Positions 42,791 to 50,761 of a stretch of 59,070 nt of DNA are shown piece after piece. The position numbers and the translations under genes were made by a program. This DNA comes from an uncultured Spirochaetaceae bacterium. Its GTDB lineage: Bacteria; Spirochaetota; Spirochaetia; Sphaerochaetales; Sphaerochaetaceae. The notes under the pieces were generated by a model. That model saw nothing but the letters and a program-made list of their open reading frames with translations. It did not search any database and was not told the DNA's origin. The stretch spans positions 1 through 59,070 of the forward strand of contig CALXYI010000046.1 in NCBI GenBank assembly GCA_944392935.1, given 5' to 3'. Position 1 is the first letter of the stretch, and every line of letters begins with the position of its first letter.

Positions 42791-43891
42791 TCAGCCGAAG
42801 ATCGGGATGAGCTCGGACATCAGGAGACCGCCTGCAAGAACAGATGCGATCTGGCCCGAGACGTTGGCGCCGAGAGCGAACGGCAGAAGATGATTCTGCT
42901 TGTTGGCCTCGATACCGACCTTCTGGACAACGCGGGATGACATCGGGAATGCTGAGATACCTGCACCTCCGATGAGCGGATTGATCTTCTTATCCTTCGG
43001 AAGGAAGATGTTGACTACCTTGAGGAAGATGACACCGCAGGCCGTATCGAAGATGAATGCCACGAGGCCGAATGCCATGATCATCAGCGTCTCCGGGCGG
43101 AGAAGCGCAGGACCGGACATCATCGGCGAGATGGCAAGGCCGAGCATCAGCGTGATGAGCGGCGAGAGCATATCCTGGGCAGCGCGCGAGAGGTTGTCAA
43201 GCACACCGCACTCCCTGAGGAGGTTTCCGAACATGAGCATACCGACAAGGGCAGCTGAATCCGGAGCGAGGATACCGCAGACAACCGTCGTCACGATCGG
43301 GAATACTATCCTGGTCGTCTTGGAGACGGAAGCGGCGGAATAATGCATCTTTATCGCCCTCTCCTTCTTCGTCGTCGTTGCCTTGAGCACTACCGGCTGG
43401 ATCATGGGCCCGAGGGCCATGTAGCAGTATGCGACTACGAGGAGGGCGGCTACATAGTTGGAATGCAGGCGCTGCGATACGAGGATCGCGGTAGGACCGT
43501 CCGCAGCTCCGATGATACCGATGGATGCAGCATCATTGAGCGGGAATCCCATGAGTGAGGCGATGATCATCGAGATGAAGATACCACCCTGTCCTGCAGC
43601 TCCGATGAAGATAAGCCATGGCTTGGAGATGAGCGGTCCGAAATCAATCATCGCACCGATTCCTATGAAGAGAAGAAGCGGGAACGCTTCTGCGCTCTCG
43701 ATACCTACGTTGTACAGCCACTGGAGGATCGCATTGTCCTGGAGCATGACTGATCCCGGCAGGTTGACGAGTATAGCGCCGAAACCCATTGGCAGGAGGA
43801 GCGTAGGCTCCATCTGCTTCCTGATCGCCAGGTAGATGAGAATCAGACCAACGACGATCATGATCAGATTATAAATCATTTCGGTGTTCAT
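42791..43891 (-). CDS. oadB: Na+-transporting decarboxylase beta subunit (OadB/GcdB/MmdB family)
   Basis: A 366-residue polytopic protein. The beta subunit of oxaloacetate, methylmalonyl-CoA or glutaconyl-CoA decarboxylase couples decarboxylation of carboxybiotin to Na+ export. Conserved motifs are GIIGAADGPTAILVSQ (the essential Asp) and PLIGGAGISAFPMSSRVVQ. The SGPALLRPETLMIMAFG segment is also conserved. The start is uncertain: the ATG at 43891 lacks a clear ribosome binding site and an in-frame GTG lies at 43930. Only a 40-residue gamma-like gene follows. No carboxyltransferase (alpha) or biotin carrier is in the window, so the enzyme partner must lie elsewhere. Confidence 0.92.
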   Translation of the reverse strand: MNTEMIYNLIMIVVGLILIYLAIRKQMEPTLLLPMGFGAILVNLPGSVMLQDNAILQWLYNVGIESAEAFPLLLFIGIGAMIDFGPLISKPWLIFIGAAGQGGIFISMIIASLMGFPLNDAASIGIIGAADGPTAILVSQRLHSNYVAALLVVAYCYMALGPMIQPVVLKATTTKKERAIKMHYSAASVSKTTRIVFPIVTTVVCGILAPDSAALVGMLMFGNLLRECGVLDNLSRAAQDMLSPLITLMLGLAISPMMSGPALLRPETLMIMAFGLVAFIFDTACGVIFLKVVNIFLPKDKKINPLIGGAGISAFPMSSRVVQKVGIEANKQNHLLPFALGANVSGQIASVLAGGLLMSELIPIFG

Positions 43892-43956
43892 AACGGTAAC
43901 GATGATATAGGATTGCGGAGTCTTTGTCACTCGATTGGCAATGCTTCGCAGACAAA

Positions 43957-43996
43957 TATCCCGCTATCATGCCGAGAGGCGGATAAGAGCGGGATA
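43957..43996 (-). terminator. Hairpin after the PII-like gene
   Basis: TATCCCGCT/AGCGGGATA 9-bp stem (43957-43965 with 43988-43996) enclosing 22 bases, between the PII-like stop and oadB. The U-tract on the minus strand is weak (ATTTGT). Confidence 0.5.
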
Positions 43997-44013
43997 ATAC
44001 CCCTCAGGTACAT

Positions 44014-44613
44014 TCAGCCCAGGTTCATGAAACTATGCACAGGTATGCTGAAGACAATACCCATGCCCTTCTTCTTCAGCATCTCCATTGCGCTGACAGC
44101 CTCTATGACGGCATCGGCCTTGCTCCGCTCGATGACTATCATCAGTATCTCCTTCTCCGGCACAAGGGGGGCACCGAAGAACTTCACATCATCGGGAGTG
44201 CTCGTGCCGTGCGCATTTATCACTGTCCCGCCGCCGGCACCGGCCTTCCGTGCCTCGGCCATTATATCCTCGCTGTATCCCTTCTCGCAGATTATCTCGA
44301 CAAGCACCCATCCTGATTCCATACGGCTATCCTCCATGATCCCATCGCGCGCGGCATCTATGACAAGGACGACGCCCTTTGCCTTCACGCTATGGACAGC
44401 GCTGAGGATCCTCTCGGAATCCTCTTCCCTTATTAGGCTGGTGAGGACCTCCATCCTCGAATCCCCCAGACCGAGAGCGGCAAGCACCGCGCTTGATGCC
44501 GTGCCGCGTGCAAGGCAGACCGTCCCCCCGGGTGCTCCCGCCTGCCGGGCTGCCGCCATAACCCTGGAGCTCTGTCCCTTGCGGACTATAGCCATCATCG
44601 TGCACCAGCTCAT
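44014..44613 (-). CDS. Tandem PII-like signalling protein
   Basis: A 199-residue protein made of two PII-like domains. Residues 1-98 have RQAGAPGGTVCLARGTASS and an EVLTSLI strand. Residues 100-199 have RKAGAGGGTVINAHGTSTPD, then KFFGAPLVPEKEILMIVI, the better-preserved copy. PII folds bind nucleotides and control transporters or enzymes by docking. The ATG overlaps the DUF1538 membrane protein stop as ATGA, so this is probably its dedicated regulator, analogous to GlnK with AmtB. The frame is open far upstream inside the DUF1538 gene, but the ATGA junction sets the start. Confidence 0.82.
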   Translation of the reverse strand: MSWCTMMAIVRKGQSSRVMAAARQAGAPGGTVCLARGTASSAVLAALGLGDSRMEVLTSLIREEDSERILSAVHSVKAKGVVLVIDAARDGIMEDSRMESGWVLVEIICEKGYSEDIMAEARKAGAGGGTVINAHGTSTPDDVKFFGAPLVPEKEILMIVIERSKADAVIEAVSAMEMLKKKGMGIVFSIPVHSFMNLG

Positions 44614-46061
44614 CCCGCTGCCTCCTTCTCCGCTTTCCTTACCCTTGTCTGATAGATTATACCAAGAAGCTCTATTACGAGTATCGGCATCATGGCGATC
44701 ATCGCGATGATCCCGAACGATGATGCAAGCGTCGCCTCCGAAGATCCAGAGGCCGCCCCCATCGCGAACGGCAGCAGGAATGTCGAGCTCATCGGGCCTG
44801 TAGCCACCCCGCCCGAATCGAATCCTATTGCCGAGAAGAGTCCAGGAGTCCTTATCATGAAGAGCATTATGAGGATGTAGCCTGGAAGCAGGAATGTCCA
44901 TATCGAAAGCGAATGCACCGTACGCACAAGCGCCATCACCACCGCAAGCCCTACGCCGAGAGCAAGGGCCACGAGCATTATGCGGCGCGGAATCCTGCCT
45001 TCCGAGACATCCTCGACCTGTTCCGTGAGGACCATCACGGCAGGCTCCGCAAGCACGACGCAGAGCCCGAACACGAAGCCCACGGCATATAGAAGCGCCG
45101 GGCTTATGAGGATAAGAGCATCCCCAAGCTCACGTGCGACCTCCGAGAAGGAATACTCGACACCGGTGAAGAAGAGCACTATCCCGATATAGGCATAGGC
45201 TATGCCCACGAAAGCCCTTGTCGCCTCAATGCGCGGCATCTTCATGAAGAGCAGCTGCAGCAGGAGGCATACCGCGACGAGGGGAAGGAGCGATATCCCC
45301 ACCTCTACGAACTTCGATGAGAAGAGCTCGGAGAGCGGGATCACGGCCTCCGCCTCCGCGGCAGCCTCTATCTCCGTCCCACCTGCCGATGACAGCCCCA
45401 GCACCAGCACAGCGATGACAGGACCGATCGATGAGAGTGCGACGTATCCGAACTCCGCCTCATCATCATGCTTCCTGAGCGCGGCGACTCCCATGCCGAG
45501 AGCCATTATGAACGGCACGGAAAGCGGTCCTGTAGTGGCACCTCCCGAATCGAAGGCTATGGAAACGAAGAAATCATCGGAGAAGGCGGCGATGGAGAAT
45601 ATCGATATGTAGCTGAGGAGGAAGATGATCTTCATCGGGAGCTTCAGTATGGTGCGTGCGATGGAGATGGAGAAGAAGATCCCCACCCCTATCGCGATGG
45701 CAACGACAAGGGAACCCACGGAGACACCGGGACGCACTGCATGGACCTGGGTAGCAAGGACCTGCACATCCGGCTCAGGGATGGTTATTATCATGCCGAG
45801 CGCAACGGATGCGGCAAGCATCAGGGGGAGATTGCGGCTCCTTGTGAGCGTGGCCCCTATCTTGGTGCCTATCGGGATCAGGCCGACATCCACTCCGGAC
45901 AGGAACAGCGTGAGGCCTCCGATGACAAGGAGGCACGAGAGGAGGAACCTGCCGAGCTGCGCGCTGTCCATGACGCCGAGAAGCAGTGAGAGGATTATCG
46001 TGAAAAGACCTATCGGAAGCACCGAGAGCGTGACTTCCCTGAGCTGCTTCAGGATATCCAA
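44610..46061 (-). CDS. DUF1538 family membrane protein (two-repeat transporter-like)
   Basis: A 483-residue membrane protein with about 12 hydrophobic segments and clear internal duplication. FDSGGATTGP (170-179) pairs with FDSGGVATGP (414-423). EPDVQVLATQV (96-106) pairs with AEPAVMVLTEQV (339-350), and FLSGVDVGLIP pairs with FFTGVEYSFSE. Such inverted or tandem two-repeat folds with polar re-entrant motifs are typical of secondary transporters. The function is not established. The start is TTG at 46061 with AAGGAGGAACAG seven bases upstream. It is co-translated with a tandem PII-like protein that may gate it. Confidence 0.85.
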   Translation of the reverse strand: MDILKQLREVTLSVLPIGLFTIILSLLLGVMDSAQLGRFLLSCLLVIGGLTLFLSGVDVGLIPIGTKIGATLTRSRNLPLMLAASVALGMIITIPEPDVQVLATQVHAVRPGVSVGSLVVAIAIGVGIFFSISIARTILKLPMKIIFLLSYISIFSIAAFSDDFFVSIAFDSGGATTGPLSVPFIMALGMGVAALRKHDDEAEFGYVALSSIGPVIAVLVLGLSSAGGTEIEAAAEAEAVIPLSELFSSKFVEVGISLLPLVAVCLLLQLLFMKMPRIEATRAFVGIAYAYIGIVLFFTGVEYSFSEVARELGDALILISPALLYAVGFVFGLCVVLAEPAVMVLTEQVEDVSEGRIPRRIMLVALALGVGLAVVMALVRTVHSLSIWTFLLPGYILIMLFMIRTPGLFSAIGFDSGGVATGPMSSTFLLPFAMGAASGSSEATLASSFGIIAMIAMMPILVIELLGIIYQTRVRKAEKEAAG

Positions 46062-46193
46062 GGCTGTTCCTCCTTATATGCGATATATCAGGAATATATA
46101 CTTTCCCGCAGCTTTTGTATCCATCACATGCATGTCCTTATGTCCAGTACAGCATGAACTGCGGCGCATATCCTCCGGAATCCCCCTTCCCTA

Positions 46194-46252
46194 TTGACTT
46201 ATCCGGAGGAGAGCAATAGCATATGGATAACAATTAAACGAATGCTTAATTG
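46194..46252 (+). promoter_or_regulatory. Promoter and metalloregulator-like operator of the HMA/ATPase genes
   Basis: TTGACT (46194-46199), 17-base spacer, TAGCAT (46217-46222). A perfect CAATTAA/TTAATTG inverted repeat with an 8-base centre (46231-46252) begins at about the transcription start. Its size and placement resemble ArsR/SmtB-type operators. No such regulator gene is in the window. Confidence 0.6.
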
Positions 46253-46276
46253 ATTGAATGATAAAAGGTGGTTGCC

Positions 46277-46495
46277 ATGAAAAAGAGCTATGAAATCGAA
46301 GTGGACTGCGCGGCATGCGCTGGCAAGATGGAAGCGGCGGCAAGGAAGACGGAAGGAGTCAGGGACTGCATCGTCGACTTCATGATGCAGCGCATGATAG
46401 TCGAATTCCAGGATGGAGCCGACAGAGCTGCCGTAATGGAGAATGTGAGGCATAACTGCAGGAAAGCCGAAAGGGACTGCGAAGTCTTCATCTGA
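46277..46495 (+). CDS. Heavy-metal-associated (HMA) domain protein
   Basis: A 72-residue ferredoxin-like metal-binding domain. The metal loop is EVDCAACAGKM (C11, C14), followed by the usual VRDCIVDFMMQRMIVEF strand pattern. It would bind Zn2+, Cd2+ or Cu+ in the cytoplasm and hand it to the exporter next to it. The ATPase lacks an N-terminal HMA, so this looks like the same module made as a separate chain. AAAGGTGG precedes the ATG at 46277; the downstream ATPase starts 10 bp after the stop. Confidence 0.88.
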   Translation: MKKSYEIEVDCAACAGKMEAAARKTEGVRDCIVDFMMQRMIVEFQDGADRAAVMENVRHNCRKAERDCEVFI

Positions 46496-46505
46496 GAGGT
46501 GCATC

Positions 46506-48389
46506 ATGAACAGGAAACAGAGGATCATGCTGATGCGCATAATCGCATCAGCGCTGATGATGATCGGCCTGCACTTCATCCCGGCCCAGGGAGTGCTGGG
46601 CTTCGTGCTTTACATGATACCCTACCTTACCGTCGGATACGACATACTCCTGAAGGCAGTGCGGGGAATCATCAGAGGGCAGGTGCTTGACGAGTGCTTC
46701 CTGATGGCCGCTGCCACCGCAGGAGCCATCGCGCTGGCCATATATGAGGGAAGCGGCGACTACACCGAGGCTATCGCGGTGATGCTCTTCTACCAGATCG
46801 GGGAGCTCTTCCAGAGCTATGCCGTCGGCAGGAGCCGCCGCAGCATCACCGCACTGATGGACATACGTCCTGACTATGCGAATGTGGAGGATGGCGGGAA
46901 GCTGGAGAAGGTGGATCCGGATGATGTCGCAATCGGTTCCGTGATAATCGTGCAGCCCGGCGAGAAGGTGCCTATCGACGGTATCGTCGTATCGGGAAGC
47001 TCATCGCTCGACACAAGCGCACTGACAGGAGAGAGCCTGCCGCGCGATATCCATGAAGGTGAGGAGATAATCTCAGGATCGATCAACATGACCAGCGTAC
47101 TGAAGGTGAAGACAACGAAGGAATTCGGGGAATCGACCGTATCGAGGATCCTGGATCTCGTGGAGAACGCCAGCTCCCGCAAGTCGAAGTCTGAGGATTT
47201 CATCTCGAAGTTCGCCAGGATATACACTCCCGCCGTGTGCCTCGGAGCCCTCCTTCTCGCCCTGCTCCCGCCATCGCTGAACCTTATTTCAGGGAATGCC
47301 GCAGGATGGGAGGCATGGATCTACCGTGCTCTCACCTTCCTGGTCATATCATGCCCATGCGCGCTCGTGATCTCCATCCCTCTCTCATTCTTCGCCGGTC
47401 TGGGAGGCGCGAGCAGCGCAGGCGTGCTCGTGAAGGGCTCGAACTATCTGGAGACCCTGTCGAAGACGAAGATCGTCGTCTTCGACAAGACCGGAACGCT
47501 TACGGAAGGCACATTCGAAGTCAGCGGCATACATCATGGCACGATGCCCGATGACGAACTGCTGGAGTATGCGGCACTGGCAGAGAGCGCCTCCTCCCAT
47601 CCGATAGCGAAGAGCCTGCAGAAGGCATACGGCAAGCCGATAGACCGCAGCAGGGTCTCCTCCATAGAGGAGATAAGCGGCAGCGGCATCACGGCCTGTG
47701 TGGATGGCCATCCGGTAGCCTGCGGCAATGACAGGCTGATGCGGCAGCTGGGACTCGGATCCATCCCCTGCCACAGCACCGGCACGGTGATCCACATAGC
47801 AGTCGATGGAGCCTATGCAGGCCATATAGTCATAAGCGACTCCATAAAGCCCCATTCAGCGGAAGCTGTGAGGGAACTCAGGGCGGCAGGCATAGAGAGG
47901 ACGGTGATGCTCACCGGGGACACGGAGAAGGTCGCCGCCGAAGTCGCCAGGAAGCTCGGTATAGACGAAGTGCACAGCGAGCTGCTGCCTGAGGATAAGG
48001 TGGAGAAAGCCGAAGAGCTCATCAGAACCAAGCCGCCGAAGGCTAAGCTGGCATTCGTAGGGGATGGCATCAACGATGCACCTGTGCTCGGACGTGCGGA
48101 TATAGGTATCGCCATGGGTGCCATGGGCTCCGATGCGGCGATAGAGGCTGCCGATGTGGTGCTTATGGATGATGATCCTTTGAAGATAGCGAAGGCCATA
48201 AGGATTTCCCGCAAGTGCCTTGGCATCGTCTACCAGAACATCGTATTCGCGATAGGCATCAAGGCGCTGTGCCTAATCCTGGGCGCAATGGGGATAGCCG
48301 ATATGTGGCTTGCCATCTTCGCCGATGTGGGCGTGATGGTCGTGGCGGTGCTCAACGCGATCAGAGCCCTCTTCGTGAAGAACCTGTGA
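46506..48389 (+). CDS. P1B-type ATPase, Zn/Cd/Pb exporter
   Basis: A 627-residue heavy-metal P-type ATPase. Motifs are LTGES (173-177), the membrane metal site CPC (C283-P284-C285) and DKTGTL (phosphorylated D327). The nucleotide-domain His lies in ASSHPIAKSL, and the hinge is GDGINDAP. Near the C-terminus N-x7-K (NIVFAIGIK) and DVG match the P1B-2 class, which exports Zn2+, Cd2+ and Pb2+. There is no N-terminal HMA domain; the separate HMA gene just upstream supplies it. AGAGGTG precedes the ATG. A GC-rich terminator follows. Confidence 0.92.
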   Translation: MNRKQRIMLMRIIASALMMIGLHFIPAQGVLGFVLYMIPYLTVGYDILLKAVRGIIRGQVLDECFLMAAATAGAIALAIYEGSGDYTEAIAVMLFYQIGELFQSYAVGRSRRSITALMDIRPDYANVEDGGKLEKVDPDDVAIGSVIIVQPGEKVPIDGIVVSGSSSLDTSALTGESLPRDIHEGEEIISGSINMTSVLKVKTTKEFGESTVSRILDLVENASSRKSKSEDFISKFARIYTPAVCLGALLLALLPPSLNLISGNAAGWEAWIYRALTFLVISCPCALVISIPLSFFAGLGGASSAGVLVKGSNYLETLSKTKIVVFDKTGTLTEGTFEVSGIHHGTMPDDELLEYAALAESASSHPIAKSLQKAYGKPIDRSRVSSIEEISGSGITACVDGHPVACGNDRLMRQLGLGSIPCHSTGTVIHIAVDGAYAGHIVISDSIKPHSAEAVRELRAAGIERTVMLTGDTEKVAAEVARKLGIDEVHSELLPEDKVEKAEELIRTKPPKAKLAFVGDGINDAPVLGRADIGIAMGAMGSDAAIEAADVVLMDDDPLKIAKAIRISRKCLGIVYQNIVFAIGIKALCLILGAMGIADMWLAIFADVGVMVVAVLNAIRALFVKNL

Positions 48390-48396
48390 TATACAT

Positions 48397-48433
48397 GCCC
48401 CCTCCCCGCTGCGGATCAGGGGGCTTCTTCTTT
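48397..48433 (+). terminator. Terminator of the metal exporter unit
   Basis: GCCCCCT/AGGGGGC stem (48397-48403 with 48418-48424) followed by TTCTTCTTT. Confidence 0.75.
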
Positions 48434-48446
48434 CCGCAGATTTATG

Positions 48447-48474
48447 TTGACAGCCTTACTAAACCGGTTAAGAT
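48447..48474 (+). promoter_or_regulatory. Sugar ABC operon promoter with LacI-type operator
   Basis: TTGACA (48447-48452), 16-base spacer, TAAGAT (48469-48474). The near-palindrome TAAACCGGTTAA (48460-48471), typical of LacI-family sites, lies between and over the promoter elements. A LacI regulator is the fourth gene of the operon. Confidence 0.75.
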
Positions 48475-48507
48475 AAGGGTGGGGAATACCCTCAAAAGGA
48501 GACTAGA

Positions 48508-49866
48508 ATGAGAAAGACATCCTGCATAGCACTTGCAGTCCTTCTTGTCCTTGCACTGCCTCTCGCAGCAGGCGGAAGCAAGGAAAGCGCAGCCGGGGAA
48601 GTATATTTCCTGAACTTCAAGCCGGAAATCGCGGAAGTATATACCAGTGAAGTGGAACCTGCATTCGAGGAAGCCACGGGGATACCCCTCAAGGTGGTGA
48701 CCGCAGCCTCGAACCAGTATGAGCCGACGCTCAGGAGCGAGATAACGAAATCAGAGCCGCCTGTGATCTTCCAGGTAAACGGCCCTGTTGGGCTTGCCAA
48801 CTGGAAGAGCTATGCCGCCCCTCTTGAGGACAGCGCGATCTACTCGATGCTCTCGGATCCGTCGATGGCGCTCTCCGAGGATGGGCATGTATATGCCATA
48901 CCGTACACGGTGGAAGGCTATGGGATCATATACAACGATGCCATCATGCGCGCCTACTTCGCGCTGCCTGGCAAGGCTGTGGATATCAGCAGCGCTGAGG
49001 AAATAAGGGACTTCGCGACGCTCAAGGCAGTTGTCGAGGACATGACGGCACACAAGGATGAGCTCGGCATCAAGGGAGTGTTCGCTTCCACATCGATGGC
49101 TCCGGGCAGCGACTGGAGATGGCAGACGCACCTCTTCAACATGCCGCTCTGGGCTGAGTTCCGTGACAAGTCGGGAGACAGCTCCACTGCCCTCGCAGCA
49201 GCATTCGCGGCAACGGAATTCGACTTCGCTTACAGCGATGACTTCAGGAACCTCTGGGATCTCTATCTTGACAACTCCGTATCGCAGAAGGGACTTCTCG
49301 GAGGCAAGAACGATGCTGATTCGATGGCTGAGTTCGCCCTTGGCCAGTGCGCAATGGTGCAGAACGGCAACTGGGGAGCTTCGCAGATCCTCGGAGTGCC
49401 GGGAAACACCGTCGCTGACAGCGACATCAGGTTCCTTCCGCTCTACATGGGAATGGAGGGCGAGAGCGCACAGGGTATCTGCGTAGGAACGGAGAACTAC
49501 CTCTGCATAAACAGGAATGCATCGGCGGAGGCACAGGCGAATGCCCTCCAGTTCCTCGAGTGGCTCTTCTCCTCTCCGGAGGGCAAGGACCTCGTGACGA
49601 ACAGGCTCGGCTTCATCACTCCGTTCAACACATTCTCCGAGGATGAGCAGCCGACGGATCCCCTTGCACGCCAGGTGACGGAGTGGATGGCGGATGCATC
49701 CGTGAAGTCCGTGCCATGGACATTCGCAGGCATTCCGTCAGAGCAGTGGAAGGCTGATTTCGGCTCCGCGCTCCTGCAGTACATCAACTCCTCCATCACA
49801 TGGGAGGATGCGGTGAAGGCAGCCCAGGATTCGTGGGCACGCGAGGCTGAGCTGGCAGGAAGGTAA
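48508..49866 (+). CDS. Sugar ABC transporter substrate-binding protein
   Basis: A 452-residue family-1 extracellular binding protein. The signal peptide ends near ALPLAAG and is followed by GSKESAAGE, again without a lipobox Cys. The mature part has features of CUT1 sugar receptors: PVIFQVNGPVG, GHVYAIPYTVEGYGIIYN, FALGQCAMVQNGNWGAS and a late LEWLFSSPEGKDLV. With two permeases, a LacI regulator and MalQ in the same operon, a maltodextrin or related glucan fragment is the likely ligand. The ATPase (MsmK/MalK) is not in the window and is often shared. CAAAAGGAGACTAG precedes the ATG. Confidence 0.9.
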   Translation: MRKTSCIALAVLLVLALPLAAGGSKESAAGEVYFLNFKPEIAEVYTSEVEPAFEEATGIPLKVVTAASNQYEPTLRSEITKSEPPVIFQVNGPVGLANWKSYAAPLEDSAIYSMLSDPSMALSEDGHVYAIPYTVEGYGIIYNDAIMRAYFALPGKAVDISSAEEIRDFATLKAVVEDMTAHKDELGIKGVFASTSMAPGSDWRWQTHLFNMPLWAEFRDKSGDSSTALAAAFAATEFDFAYSDDFRNLWDLYLDNSVSQKGLLGGKNDADSMAEFALGQCAMVQNGNWGASQILGVPGNTVADSDIRFLPLYMGMEGESAQGICVGTENYLCINRNASAEAQANALQFLEWLFSSPEGKDLVTNRLGFITPFNTFSEDEQPTDPLARQVTEWMADASVKSVPWTFAGIPSEQWKADFGSALLQYINSSITWEDAVKAAQDSWAREAELAGR

Positions 49867-49874
49867 TGAAGAGA

Positions 49875-49903
49875 AGCCGCCTCCCGCAGGCGGCTTTCTG
49901 TTT
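49875..49903 (+). terminator. Intercistronic attenuator after the binding protein gene
   Basis: Perfect 8-bp stem AGCCGCCT/AGGCGGCT (49875-49882 with 49888-49895), followed by TTCTGTTT. It lies between the binding protein and permease genes, a usual device for making more receptor than permease. Confidence 0.7.
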
Positions 49904-49915
49904 CTGGAGGGAAAA

Positions 49916-50761
49916 ATGGAGAAATCCATAAGGAAATGGTTCGCGCTCTTCGCGCTTCCCGGGCTGATATGCTTCCTGATAGCGTTCCTTGTACCGTTCG
50001 TGTGGGGGCTCGTGCTGTCATTCTGCAGCTTCACGACGATAACGGATGCCCATTTCATAGGGCTTGGGAACTATGTGAGGGCATTCACCGTCGATGGGTA
50101 CTTCACCCAGTCATTCCTGTTCACGCTGCTCTTCACCGTGATCAGCGTGGTGACGATAAACCTGGCCGCATTCACCTTCGCGCTCCTCCTGACGAGGAAC
50201 GTACCCGGCACGAATGCATTCAGAACGATAATATTCATGCCCAATCTCATCGGAGGCATCGTCCTCGGATGGATATGGAATGTGATCATAAACGGAGTCC
50301 TGGCCGCATTCGGGATGAACATAATGTCGGATCCGAAATTCGGATTCTGGGGGCTGGTGGTGCTCATGAACTGGCAGAACGCCGGCTACATGATGGTGAT
50401 CTACATCGCCGCCATCCAGAATATACCCCAGGATGAGCTCGAGGCGGCAGCCATCGATGGCGCGGATGGATGGACGACGCTGACGAGGATCACCATCCCC
50501 TCGGTGATGCCCTCGATAACGATCTGCCTCTTCCTCACGCTCACCAACGGCTTCAAGCTATATGACCAGAACCTCGCGCTTACCGCGGGACAGCCGAACC
50601 ATGGAACGGAGATGCTGGCAATGAACATCTTCAATACATTCTACAGCAGGCAGGGCTTCGAAGGCGTGGGGCAGGCGAAGGCCGTCATATTCACGATAGC
50701 GGTGGCCCTGATAGCGCTGCTGCAGCTCAGGTTCACAAGGGACAGGGAGGAGACAGCATAA
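49916..50761 (+). CDS. Sugar ABC transporter permease (MalF/UgpA type)
   Basis: A 281-residue membrane protein with six predicted helices. The cytoplasmic EAA loop is IPQDELEAAAIDGADGWTTL followed by RITIPSVMPS. This loop docks the ATPase. It is the first of two permeases forming the channel. TGGAGGGAAAA precedes the ATG. The stop overlaps the next start as TAATG. Confidence 0.93.
   Translation: MEKSIRKWFALFALPGLICFLIAFLVPFVWGLVLSFCSFTTITDAHFIGLGNYVRAFTVDGYFTQSFLFTLLFTVISVVTINLAAFTFALLLTRNVPGTNAFRTIIFMPNLIGGIVLGWIWNVIINGVLAAFGMNIMSDPKFGFWGLVVLMNWQNAGYMMVIYIAAIQNIPQDELEAAAIDGADGWTTLTRITIPSVMPSITICLFLTLTNGFKLYDQNLALTAGQPNHGTEMLAMNIFNTFYSRQGFEGVGQAKAVIFTIAVALIALLQLRFTRDREETA

Noticed and set aside
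44614-44901. N-terminal 96-codon extension of the PII-like gene
   Set aside because: It runs antiphase through the DUF1538 coding sequence; the ATGA overlap marks the true start.
46224-46238. Tiny leader ORF (Met-Asp-Asn-Asn-stop) after GGAGGAG before the HMA gene
   Set aside because: Its start lies upstream of the transcription start predicted from TTGACT/TAGCAT, so it would not be translated.
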